Of a DNA stretch of 64,000 bases, positions 16,716 through 25,727 are shown one piece after another. The stretch's first letter is position 1; the number at the start of each line of letters is the position of its first letter. A program made the position numbers and the translations under genes. This stretch comes from CBDHFQ01 sp965262565 (GTDB lineage Bacteria; Bacteroidota; Bacteroidia; J057). Below the pieces are notes generated by a model that was not told the DNA's origin, did not search any database, and worked only from the letters and a program-made list of their open reading frames with translations. The stretch lies in NCBI GenBank assembly GCA_965262565.1, contig CBDHFQ010000036.1:1-64000 (forward strand). The letters are read 5' to 3'.

Positions 16716-19082
16716 ATGAACCGCGCATTGCTCGTTGGCATTAATAAATATGCAAATCCAAAGATATCTTCTTTAAATGGTTGTTTAGAGGATGTTTCAC
16801 AAGTGAAATCTTTTTTGGAGGCGGGAAAAGTCGAAAGCTTTTTTGACATAAAGATGCTATTAAATGAGCAGGCGAGTCGTGCCCGTATTATTAACGCCTT
16901 TGAAGAATTTTTGGCTGATACTCCTCCTGGGAAAATCGCTTTTTTCTATTACAGTGGACATGGTGCCAGAGAAACAAGTGATGAAGGTGTCAAAACGGCT
17001 AAATTACATGGAGGGGATATGGAGAACGAAACCATCGTTTGCTATGATAGTAGAACTGAGGCAAACCCATATGATCTGGCAGATAAAGAATTGGCACAAC
17101 TTATTAATTTATTAGCTCAAAGGAAGATAGAGGTGGTGGTTATGCTGGATTGTTGCCACTCAGGTTCCGGGACCCGATTATTTAACGTCAAAGCTAAACG
17201 ATTAACTAAAGTAAATGATAGACCTTCAGATTCTTATTACGGATCAGATTCCTCCAGAAGTATTATCGCACCTTCCGCTAAGCATCTTCTGTTATCTGCC
17301 TGTAGAAAAGATGAATATGCATGGGAATGTCCCGTCGATGGCAAATCCAGAGGAATATTTACCTATAAGCTGTTCAAAGCCCTGGAAAAAGATCCCAATC
17401 TGAGTTATACCCAACTGTATGAATATGGTAAAGTAGCCATTCAGTATCACGAAATGAAGCAGCAACCACAAATGGAATGCTTTGAATATTTCGACCCTAA
17501 CCAATTGTTTTTGAAACAGATTGTTCTTAATGATCCCAAAACCTCATATTCGCTTTTTCTGGAGAATGGGTTCTGGTGGATAAGGTTAGGTTGGATGCAT
17601 GGCCTTGCGTTATATACAAAAAGTGAACAAACTTTCTCTGTTTACCATAAAGAGGATACACCGAAAAATCAATTATTAGATAAGGCTAGGATTGCAGAAG
17701 TATATCTTGATAAGAGTAGATTAGAATTAGCCTACTCGAATGGTTCAACCATATCCAAGGAATATCCCAAGGATTATATCGCCTATCCTATTCATGTCGA
17801 TGTAGACAAACTACCTATTTATACCCAGGAACCTTCTTCTCTTCCCCATCCACTGAAAGCGTCAAATATTATTTATTTTGTAGAAGAGGCCAATCAAGCA
17901 GATTATGAACTATTGTATGAAGAAGGACAATTTATACTAAGCTACAGGAAAACAGGAGAAATACTTGTAAAACGTTCTCAACCTATAGCATTGGACAATG
18001 AGCTGAAAAAAATACGGCAATGGGAACGAACGCTGGATCTGGTTTCTAAAGAGAAATTTATTTCCCCAGGCCAACAAATTATAGCGTCTCAAATTGGTCA
18101 ACAAAAGGAAATATTCAGTACCCAAGCTATTTATATTACGTTAGATTTACTTATTGATGAAGAGCAAATCCCTTATCGCATTTCTACTTCTTTTAAAAGC
18201 TCTGGGGAAAATCAGGTATATGTCAATTTAATGTATCTTTCTCGCACATTTAGCATTAAACCTGTCTTTAGCAATTTTATCAAAGGCAATAATATCAATT
18301 ACACCTTATTAGATACAGCTTTATCCATTAATGATCCCCATCTTTATCAGGTTTTTGACATTTTCAAACTCATCATAAGTAAAGAACAGGTGGATAGCTT
18401 TTTCTTGTCCCAAAACGAAATTTCTGACAGTTCGGAAAATCCACAAATTAAGAGAAAAAGGGCTGATCAAGCCGCTATTAGTCTTGACCCATTGGCACAA
18501 AACTGGCAAACTCATACCATCAGCGTTCGTACTTTTAGAGAACTGGGAAAGATCGGAAACGAATCACTCAGCATCTTAGGCGGAAAAGTTCAATTTCAGG
18601 CTCATCCTACCTTTACGGCAGGGGTTAATGTCTCCAGTCCCCTACCCTGCAATCAAGGTCCGATAGAAGAGTACGTGCTATATCAAACATTGATTGACGA
18701 TGGATTGGAATTAGTAGATTGGTCCGATGATGATAAGAAAATCTATATTTTGGAATTACATAATATTGAATGTTCCAAATCACTAAGAAATAATCCTCTC
18801 AAGTGTATGTTGACCTATCCTCACAATGATGCCGATGAGTTATTCCCACTCACATACGACGGAGAGAAATTTTGGCGTTTTCCTATTCAACAAACCACTA
18901 CCCATACGCATGAATTATTGATTCCGTTTATTCCAAAGAATCCCGATGATGGAAGAATGGTCAAAGGCAGGTCTCTTAAACTATTCTTTGTTCTATTGCC
19001 CCAAAAAACTATCCAACAATTGAGAGAAAAGAACATGTGGAGCCTTGATGAGAACCAGATGAAAGCTTTAGTTGATGAATAA
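16716..19082 (+). CDS. caspase-like (peptidase C14) protease with long beta-rich C-terminal region
   Basis: A 788-aa protein. I start it at ATG 16716 (MNRALLVGINKYANP), because that gives the canonical first strand of the caspase fold; the longer open frame would overlap the regulator gene. The caspase p20 part spans about residues 1-260 with catalytic His82 (YYSGHGAR) and Cys147 (MLDCCHSGSG). The S1-pocket-like Asp-rich loops are not resolvable by eye. Residues about 275-788 are beta-rich without known domains, with landmarks GFWWIRLGW, YVNLMYLSRTFSI, FDIFKLIISKEQ and NWQTHTISV; each has a counterpart in the second caspase at 55996-57975. No signal peptide, so cytosolic. It follows the LytS/LytTR pair and precedes an ECF sigma gene. 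The substrate is unknown; a role in regulated proteolysis or in controlled cell death is inferred from the family. Confidence 0.88.
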   Translation: MNRALLVGINKYANPKISSLNGCLEDVSQVKSFLEAGKVESFFDIKMLLNEQASRARIINAFEEFLADTPPGKIAFFYYSGHGARETSDEGVKTAKLHGGDMENETIVCYDSRTEANPYDLADKELAQLINLLAQRKIEVVVMLDCCHSGSGTRLFNVKAKRLTKVNDRPSDSYYGSDSSRSIIAPSAKHLLLSACRKDEYAWECPVDGKSRGIFTYKLFKALEKDPNLSYTQLYEYGKVAIQYHEMKQQPQMECFEYFDPNQLFLKQIVLNDPKTSYSLFLENGFWWIRLGWMHGLALYTKSEQTFSVYHKEDTPKNQLLDKARIAEVYLDKSRLELAYSNGSTISKEYPKDYIAYPIHVDVDKLPIYTQEPSSLPHPLKASNIIYFVEEANQADYELLYEEGQFILSYRKTGEILVKRSQPIALDNELKKIRQWERTLDLVSKEKFISPGQQIIASQIGQQKEIFSTQAIYITLDLLIDEEQIPYRISTSFKSSGENQVYVNLMYLSRTFSIKPVFSNFIKGNNINYTLLDTALSINDPHLYQVFDIFKLIISKEQVDSFFLSQNEISDSSENPQIKRKRADQAAISLDPLAQNWQTHTISVRTFRELGKIGNESLSILGGKVQFQAHPTFTAGVNVSSPLPCNQGPIEEYVLYQTLIDDGLELVDWSDDDKKIYILELHNIECSKSLRNNPLKCMLTYPHNDADELFPLTYDGEKFWRFPIQQTTTHTHELLIPFIPKNPDDGRMVKGRSLKLFFVLLPQKTIQQLREKNMWSLDENQMKALVDE

Positions 19083-19481
19083 GTAAGGTGACATAAGTAA
19101 CCAAGCTTTTCTAAATTATTATAATTGATAATCAATTACTTAAATTTGATTATATACCGTATATTTTGTTTCCACCTACTTAATATCTTCTAAAGGTAGA
19201 TATATACTTCCTTCCAAAATCAAAACATATTTTTTTTCAGAAAACTTTGTCTAAGCTTCCATTGCCTACTTCATCTCGGTTGTTCACTAGCTGCGGATTG
19301 ATTACACCTTATTACTAAAGTACATTGTAAACGTGTTTAAAAGAGAGAGGATGTTGATAATGTAGCAGTTAATATAGGTGATTCAACACATAATGGCCAA
19401 TTTTTCCTATGTAAAGAATCATAATTACAGAATATATACAAGGTAATGTACTTAGTTTAACCATACGAATAGTGAACTATC
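19083..19481. other. 399-bp spacer
   Basis: AT-rich with no gene. CCTACTTAATAT near 19169 partly matches the repeated 16-mer found upstream of the first ECF gene. Nothing else stands out. Confidence 0.3.
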
Positions 19482-20165
19482 ATGAAAACGACCCTTAACC
19501 AACAGCTGTCTCCAATTAAATCAACGCGTATTTCTCAAAACGGAATGGAGGATAACGGCCTTCATTCCCCTTTCAATTCTACTCCCTCTTCCCTCGAGGA
19601 AGACCAACTCTGGCTAAATCAATTATTAGTAGGTAACATAAGCAGAGAGAGGGCTTTTATGAGTTTGTATCATAAGTACAGTGAAATTATTACAATCCTC
19701 CATAGGCGATTTATCGCTTCTAATTTAAACAAAAACGATATAAAAGCTTGTTACAATGATGCTCTACTCAGGGTAGAATACCAACAGAAAGAAGAAAAAT
19801 TAACGATTTCTAACAAGACTACTTTGAGGAACATCCTTTATAAGATTACCAAAAATAATATCATCGATACGTTGAGAAGTAAACAATACCAAAAAGCTTT
19901 GTTAAATGATGAAATTTCTCGCTATCCATTGCTTAGTAAGCCAGAAAGAAGGCTTGATACAGTAGATATAGAACTATTATATGTCTGTTTCGACTCTCTT
20001 GCACCTAAAGCAAAACAAATTTTAAATGACTGGATGGAAGGGTATTCTATGAAAGATATAGCCGAACGAGCAGGTCTTAAGAACGAAAATTCTGCGAGCG
20101 TTACTAAGAAAAGATGTTTAATCCAACTGATAACTTCCCTTGAAAATATGGGATTCTTTCAATAG
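19482..20165 (+). CDS. divergent ECF-type sigma factor
   Basis: A 227-aa sigma-70 family protein. Region 2 occupies about residues 40-115 (EDQLWLNQLLVGNISRERAF, YNDALLRVEYQQ, TLRNILYKITKNNIIDTLR) and region 4 about 160-225 (VDIELLYVCFDSLAPKAKQI, YSMKDIAERAGLKNENSASV). The N-terminal 40 residues are Ser/Pro/Asn rich and probably disordered. Sequence and layout parallel the ECF gene at 12492, so the two flank the kinase/regulator/caspase group. No anti-sigma gene is next to it. If an anti-sigma exists elsewhere, the neighbouring caspase is a natural candidate to release the factor by cleavage, but that is speculation from position only. Confidence 0.85.
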   Translation: MKTTLNQQLSPIKSTRISQNGMEDNGLHSPFNSTPSSLEEDQLWLNQLLVGNISRERAFMSLYHKYSEIITILHRRFIASNLNKNDIKACYNDALLRVEYQQKEEKLTISNKTTLRNILYKITKNNIIDTLRSKQYQKALLNDEISRYPLLSKPERRLDTVDIELLYVCFDSLAPKAKQILNDWMEGYSMKDIAERAGLKNENSASVTKKRCLIQLITSLENMGFFQ

Positions 20166-20726
20166 TTATCCTGGGAATTTAGCTTGCAGATTAGAGGAAA
20201 AAGTAGCGTAGGACATTTCATCTCTTGACGGTAGATTTTCTTCATAAGTATTTAAAGATTTCTTTCTTCGTTGATTCTTACCATTTGAATTTTTTTACAG
20301 AAATTTAAGTTAGTAGCATTGCGATAAGTTGGGTTTAGGTATTTTTTTCTTCTTCAAGCCCTATTTAGTAGTTAGTAAATTCATCTGATAGGTACATCAA
20401 ATATGAGGTATACCTATAAATATTACTTAAGTACTTATTTAAAAAATGGATTGGCAGGATAATCAGGAGTAGTTAAGTAATTCATAATCTGTACAAAAAA
20501 TACAAATAAAAAAAGTCATATTTTTCATATCAAAAAGTTTTCTCAGATTCCCCAAATAATAAAGCTGTGTTACAATATTTCCATTCACGAATTAATTATA
20601 TTGTTAAAATTTTAGTGTTTTTAGATTTAAATTTTGGGATATGATAGTAATATTTGCAGCATAGGTTATAAGAACAGATTTTACATATTCCCTCTGTTCG
20701 AGAAAAGTTTTGGTAAATATTGGAAT
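20166..20726. other. 561-bp spacer, possibly with promoter of the response regulator
   Basis: No gene supported. Contains short palindromes (GGTATACC near 20414, TTAAGTACTTA near 20429) and A/T tracts. An open frame extends upstream of the response regulator start but shows no receiver-domain sequence, so it is not coding in my view. Confidence 0.3.
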
Positions 20727-21161
20727 ATGATAGAAACAAGAAATATGGGAAAGAAATTGATATTGCTGGTAGATGATAATGATACTGATTTAGAATTAAA
20801 TTCACTAATTTTAAAACATATTGATAATCAGCTAGAAATACAAACTTTTAAAAATGGCATTTTTGCACTTGATTTTTTAAGAGAATTAAAACGAGTCAAT
20901 AAAACTCCTTCACTAATGTTGCTTGACTTGAAAATGGCTAATCTAAGCGGATTAGAAGTGCTGGAAATAATACAGGAAGAAAAAATGAAATCTTTTCCTA
21001 TTGTTATTCTTTCAGGATCAAGTCTTCCAGAGGATTATTCTCGCGCCAGGCAGATGGGTGCAGATGAACATTGTGAAAAACCCTTAAGCTATTCTGAAAA
21101 TATAGAACTATTTACCCGAATATTGAACAATTATATCAATGAATATGCAGCGGTTCTTTAA
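20727..21161 (+). CDS. single-domain response regulator (CheY-like)
   Basis: A 144-aa receiver-only protein. The acidic pair and neighbouring Asp are in LILLVDDNDTD, the phospho-acceptor in LMLLDLKMANLSG, the switch Ser in VILSGSS, and the conserved Lys in CEKPLS. There is no output domain, so it works by protein contact or as a phosphate sink. Starts at ATG 20727 and 20745 are both possible; the latter gives the shortest lead into the first strand. It sits 173 bp upstream of the CheB-CheR-PAS histidine kinase, with which it most likely forms a phosphorelay pair, as is common for this kinase class. Confidence 0.9.
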   Translation: MIETRNMGKKLILLVDDNDTDLELNSLILKHIDNQLEIQTFKNGIFALDFLRELKRVNKTPSLMLLDLKMANLSGLEVLEIIQEEKMKSFPIVILSGSSLPEDYSRARQMGADEHCEKPLSYSENIELFTRILNNYINEYAAVL

Positions 21162-21334
21162 TAACCGAACATCATTTTTATTTAAATATTTAATCAATTC
21201 CTAATATATATTTTTTTTTATTTATACTGTTCCTAATTCAAATTTTTCGACTATTATTTATAATATTATGATCAAAATAGATCTTTGTCTAAAATTAAGT
21301 ATATATACTTAAAAAATATTGTAATAGTCGAACT

Positions 21335-24300
21335 ATGCAACCTACATTTCCTATAGTTGGTATAGGTGCTTCAGCAGGAGGACTCAAAGCCATAGAAGAA
21401 ATTCTGCTAGATCTCCCCAAAGATACCGGCATGGCCTTCATCATCGTTCAGCATCTTTCCCGTCGGTATAAAAGTTTAATGCAGGAAATTTTGGAAAAAG
21501 ATACTGAAATGCCGGTAGTGATGGCTACTCATGGAATATTGATAGAGCCTGATCATATATACCTAATACCTGCCGGATATAATCTTACCATTAATAATGG
21601 AGAGTTAATCTTGGAAGATCAGTCCAATGATACTCGACCCTATTTTGTCATTGATAAATTTTTAAATTCATTGGGACAGGATCTCCAATCCAACGCGATT
21701 GCAGTCATCTTATCGGGTACAGGTTCTGATGGATCGAGAGGAATAAGAACAATTAAGGAATTAGGTGGAATAGTCATCGTACAAGAACCTAATAGTGGAG
21801 AATTTGATGGTATGCCTCAAAGCGCTATAGATACGTTAATTGTGGATTTTGTCCTGCCTCCAAAGGAAATTGCTAATAAGCTGACTTATCTAAGCAAGAT
21901 TAATTTTAAACCAGCATATGGGAATTCTGTAATTAAAGGTTTGAATGACGGACATGACCACCAGGAAAAGCACAATATTGACTTCGAAAATATTCTCAGT
22001 CTCGTTAAAAAGTATTTTGAAGTTGATTTTACTTTATATAAATCTAAAACAGTAAAGCGTAGGATAGAAAAACACATGACTAACCACGATATAAAGGATC
22101 TGGTTAGCTACTATCACTTCTTGTCTGGTCAACCCTCTAGAGTGGAAGAATTACTTGAGGAACTACTGATAGGGGTGACAGAATTTTTTAGAGACAAACC
22201 TGCTTATCAAGCATTAAGGGATTTTGTATATCCCAGAATCATAAATGAGGATAAAGATAGAAGAGAAGTAAGAGTTTGGGTGTGTGCATGTTCTACAGGG
22301 GAAGAGGTCTATTCTCTGTTGATCGATATGGAAGAATATGCCAACGCTCAGGGATATTTCCCAAAATATACTGTATTAGCCACTGATATAGACGAAAAAG
22401 CTATAGCTACTGCCAGTAAAGGACATTATTCTCCATCGAGAATGGCCAATATCCCTGAGACTATCATCGATAAATATTTCAATTACAATGGCGAGAAATA
22501 CGAAGTAAAAAGCTACTTAAGAGATAGAATTATTTTTGCGCGAAATGATGCCACAACAGATCCTCCATTTATTAATCTGGATCTTGTAGTTTGTAGAAAC
22601 TTACTCATTTATTTGAAACCGATTGTCCAGCGAAGATTACTTCTAAATTTTCATTTTGGACTAAAATTGGGAGGTCTTTTATGGTTAGGATCCAGTGAGA
22701 GTATAGGTGATTACAAAAATAATTTTGACACGCTTAACGAAAAATGGAAAATATTTCTAACTACCGGAGAAACACCTAAAAACAGAAAGAATTATGTATT
22801 TCACAATCCTAAAAGGAATACCCGTACAGGAGGAGCATCGAGAAATGTGATCAAAAAAGTAGAAGATTTTAATGTCCTACGAAATCCACGTGTATTTTAT
22901 GCAAAATTATTATTAGATAAATATGCTCATTCCTGTGCAGTAATAGATGAAGACTTTACCCTTCAATATCTAGCAGGTGATGGAGGAAAATATCTCAAGC
23001 TTCCCGATATGGAATTGAGCAACGATCTGCTAAATATGGTTTCTGATGAAACAGTACTGGTGATCAGAGACGGCGTCCGCAGATTATTGCTTGAAAAAGG
23101 ACCTCTGAAATATCCAGATGTGAATGTATTACAAGGCAATCATCAGATTCAATGTGATATTTTTCTCGAAAACTTAGGAAATAAATTGGATAAACAGCTA
23201 TTTCTTATAGAATGGCACGAAAAAACAAATAACCCTACTGTTCACAAACCAACTACTATTATAGAACAAGTAAAAGTAGATGCAAATGCACATGAAATTA
23301 TTAAAGACCTTCAGGATGAATTGAGTATTGCACGTCAAGAAGTACAAAATAGTCTCGAGGAACTAGAAACCAGTAATGAAGAATTACAAGCTGCCAACGA
23401 AGAATTACTGGCATCCAATGAAGAGCTCCAAAGTACCAATGAAGAATTACAATCTGTCAATGAAGAATTATATACCGTAAACAGTGAATTACAAGCCAGA
23501 AATAAAGAACTGACTGATGCAAATTCAACAATAGATAATCTGTTAACCAGCACTGATATAGGAACCCTATTTCTTGATTTGAACCTATACATCAAATTCT
23601 TTACCCCATATTTCAAAAAGGTCATAGATTTGGTCGAAGGCGATTTAGGTATCAGTATTACAAAATTTCATATCAATTGGAATTATCCTGAATTTATCGA
23701 TGATGTCAAATACGTGTTGGAAAAGGGAAAAAGTCTTGTCAAGGAGATTCAGGGAACCGACCTCAACACATTTTATTCTGTTAGACTCAACCCATATATC
23801 CGCACAAGCAAACTAGATGGAGTAATTGTTACAATGTTCGATATTTCCGAACAAAAAATCATAGAAAACGATCTTAAGTCGGCAGAACAAAATCAACGTA
23901 GGATACTGGATGCCATTCCCATGGATATCTCCATTGTTAATACATCGGGAAAAGTTCTATATTATAATAGATCAGAATATTATGAACAGGTAGAGAACGG
24001 ACATATGTCTGTAGAGCAAATTGGAAAAAGCATTTTTGAACATCTGGATGAACCCAAAAAAGTTCTCCTAAACGACGCTTTCAAAAATAGTATTTCAAAC
24101 AGAATTCCAACGACCTATGAAAATGAATTATCGGGGAATAATGGCAGTAATAGATTTAGAAATACGGTCATCCCTTTAGAAGATTCGAGTGGAAGTATCA
24201 AGGAACTCCTCATAGCAAGTATTAATGTCACGGAAGAAAGAATCATAAGCAATTCGGATTACCATCATTTAACCCAATCCCAATATATCTTAGAAAACTC

Positions 24301-25384
24301 TTCTATTATAGCGACTATCAAAAATGAAAATATGAAATATGTATTTTCAAATGATGGATTGACTAAATTTTTGAAAAAGCCGAAACAACATATTATCGGA
24401 AGCAACGATTTTGCGCTTTTTCCTGAAGAGATTGCCCGACAACTTCGACACAATGATGAGTGGGTATTACGAGAAAAAAAAGAATTCAGTACCATAGAAA
24501 CTTATAGTCATACCGAAGATAAGGTGAAAGCAACAGTGCTGAAGTTTCCCATCTTCATGGAAAATGAACGTGTATTTATCGGACAAGTAGCTATATTATT
24601 TCATTTTGGCTTATTCAATCAGGAAGATAATGATGCTGATTCTCAATCAAAACTGGAACAGATCGTGGACGAACGAACAGCAGCTCTTATCCAGGCGAAT
24701 CAGGAACTTCGAACAATTACGAGATCTATCGCCCATGATTTACGGAGTCCGCTTCGCGCCATAAATATGTTTGGGCAAATTTTAGATAAGGAGTTCAAAC
24801 AAAATTTTGGAAAGTCTGAAAATGAGTACCTTGATAATATTCTCAGGCAGTCTAGCAGAATGGGAACCATTCTGGATGGATTATTGGATTATGTTAAATT
24901 AGGTAGTATCGAGGTACGAAAGGAATGGATAGACATGAAAAGTTTAGTTCAGGAAGTATGGGATGACCTTCAATATATGCAGGAAAAAGATGTATGTGAG
25001 CTTATTTTCAGAAATTGTCCTCCAGCCTGGGGCGACCTGGCGCTAGTCAAACAGGTAATTACAAATTTATTTTCTAATGCCCTCAAGTACCGCAAAAAAT
25101 CTCAATCCCTTACAGTCGAATTTGGCGCACATAAAGATCATAAAACGAAAGAATGGGCATATTTTATTAAAGACAACGGAATAGGTTTTGATCCTAAATA
25201 TGCAGAGAAAATTTTCGGTGTTTTCGAACGTTTGCATGAAGCGACTAAATCTGAAGGACATGGCATAGGGCTTTCCATTGTCAAAAAATCAATAGAACTT
25301 CAAGGGGGAACTGTATGGGCCACGTCTCAAATGGGAATGGGATCTACCTTTTATGTAAGTTTACCTGGAAAACCACCAATTTGA
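21335..25384 (+). CDS. CheB-CheR-PAS-PAS hybrid sensor histidine kinase
   Basis: A 1349-aa multidomain cytosolic sensor. Domains in order: CheB methylesterase (1-190; Ser13 in GIGASAGG, His in VQHLSRRYKS, Asp in GTGSDGSRG), CheR N- and C-domains (about 205-475; CACSTGEEVYSLL is the SAM-binding loop, DLVVCRNLLIYL the catalytic-region motif), a long coiled coil of SNEELQ/ANEELL heptads (about 660-730), at least two PAS-like domains (735-850 and 850-970, possibly a third to 1090), HisKA with His1134 (IAHDLRSPL), and HATPase_c (NALKYRKKS, DNGIGFD, GHGIGLSIVKK). No MCP receptor or CheA is nearby, so it is not a motility chemotaxis cluster; such fusions occur in many environmental bacteria. The likely output is the response regulator just upstream. 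Confidence 0.95.
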   Translation: MQPTFPIVGIGASAGGLKAIEEILLDLPKDTGMAFIIVQHLSRRYKSLMQEILEKDTEMPVVMATHGILIEPDHIYLIPAGYNLTINNGELILEDQSNDTRPYFVIDKFLNSLGQDLQSNAIAVILSGTGSDGSRGIRTIKELGGIVIVQEPNSGEFDGMPQSAIDTLIVDFVLPPKEIANKLTYLSKINFKPAYGNSVIKGLNDGHDHQEKHNIDFENILSLVKKYFEVDFTLYKSKTVKRRIEKHMTNHDIKDLVSYYHFLSGQPSRVEELLEELLIGVTEFFRDKPAYQALRDFVYPRIINEDKDRREVRVWVCACSTGEEVYSLLIDMEEYANAQGYFPKYTVLATDIDEKAIATASKGHYSPSRMANIPETIIDKYFNYNGEKYEVKSYLRDRIIFARNDATTDPPFINLDLVVCRNLLIYLKPIVQRRLLLNFHFGLKLGGLLWLGSSESIGDYKNNFDTLNEKWKIFLTTGETPKNRKNYVFHNPKRNTRTGGASRNVIKKVEDFNVLRNPRVFYAKLLLDKYAHSCAVIDEDFTLQYLAGDGGKYLKLPDMELSNDLLNMVSDETVLVIRDGVRRLLLEKGPLKYPDVNVLQGNHQIQCDIFLENLGNKLDKQLFLIEWHEKTNNPTVHKPTTIIEQVKVDANAHEIIKDLQDELSIARQEVQNSLEELETSNEELQAANEELLASNEELQSTNEELQSVNEELYTVNSELQARNKELTDANSTIDNLLTSTDIGTLFLDLNLYIKFFTPYFKKVIDLVEGDLGISITKFHINWNYPEFIDDVKYVLEKGKSLVKEIQGTDLNTFYSVRLNPYIRTSKLDGVIVTMFDISEQKIIENDLKSAEQNQRRILDAIPMDISIVNTSGKVLYYNRSEYYEQVENGHMSVEQIGKSIFEHLDEPKKVLLNDAFKNSISNRIPTTYENELSGNNGSNRFRNTVIPLEDSSGSIKELLIASINVTEERIISNSDYHHLTQSQYILENSSIIATIKNENMKYVFSNDGLTKFLKKPKQHIIGSNDFALFPEEIARQLRHNDEWVLREKKEFSTIETYSHTEDKVKATVLKFPIFMENERVFIGQVAILFHFGLFNQEDNDADSQSKLEQIVDERTAALIQANQELRTITRSIAHDLRSPLRAINMFGQILDKEFKQNFGKSENEYLDNILRQSSRMGTILDGLLDYVKLGSIEVRKEWIDMKSLVQEVWDDLQYMQEKDVCELIFRNCPPAWGDLALVKQVITNLFSNALKYRKKSQSLTVEFGAHKDHKTKEWAYFIKDNGIGFDPKYAEKIFGVFERLHEATKSEGHGIGLSIVKKSIELQGGTVWATSQMGMGSTFYVSLPGKPPI

Positions 25385-25397
25385 TACTTGCCTTGAT

Positions 25398-25604
25398 TTA
25401 GTCTTCGGTACTTAGAAGTTCCAGGACCTTATGCGCGAATGCTTTTCTATCCTCCTGCGTATAATTCGTAGGTAACACTACCCCACTTGGTGCTTTAAAG
25501 TCCAATTTAACTTTATCTACAGCTTTTTGGGCTTTCTCGGAAATTAATCGATTATCCGATAACCCAAATACAAAGTCTATAATTTGCTGGACAGAAGGTT
25601 TCAT
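25398..25604 (-). CDS. small conserved-looking hypothetical protein
   Basis: A 68-aa protein from ATG at 25604 (MKPSVQQIIDFVFGLSDN); the 18 extra upstream residues in the open frame read as untranslated leader. It is mostly helical and charged (ISEKAQKAVDKVKLDFKAP, YTQEDRKAFAHKVLELL) with no membrane segment or signal. It is convergent with the large kinase gene, whose stop lies 13 bp away, and divergent from the acetoacetyl-CoA synthetase. The regular amphipathic pattern and the clean start support a real gene, but the family is not recognised. Confidence 0.55.
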   Translation of the reverse strand: MKPSVQQIIDFVFGLSDNRLISEKAQKAVDKVKLDFKAPSGVVLPTNYTQEDRKAFAHKVLELLSTED

Positions 25605-25727
25605 AAATTTGTATTCTCTTTTCTTCTTTGTCAACTTACATGAGGTTGTAAGAAACAAAGTTTACATCTTATGTTAATCATCAATTTCATCAACCAAACC
25701 TAAAACGATTCTAAAGAAACGTAATAT

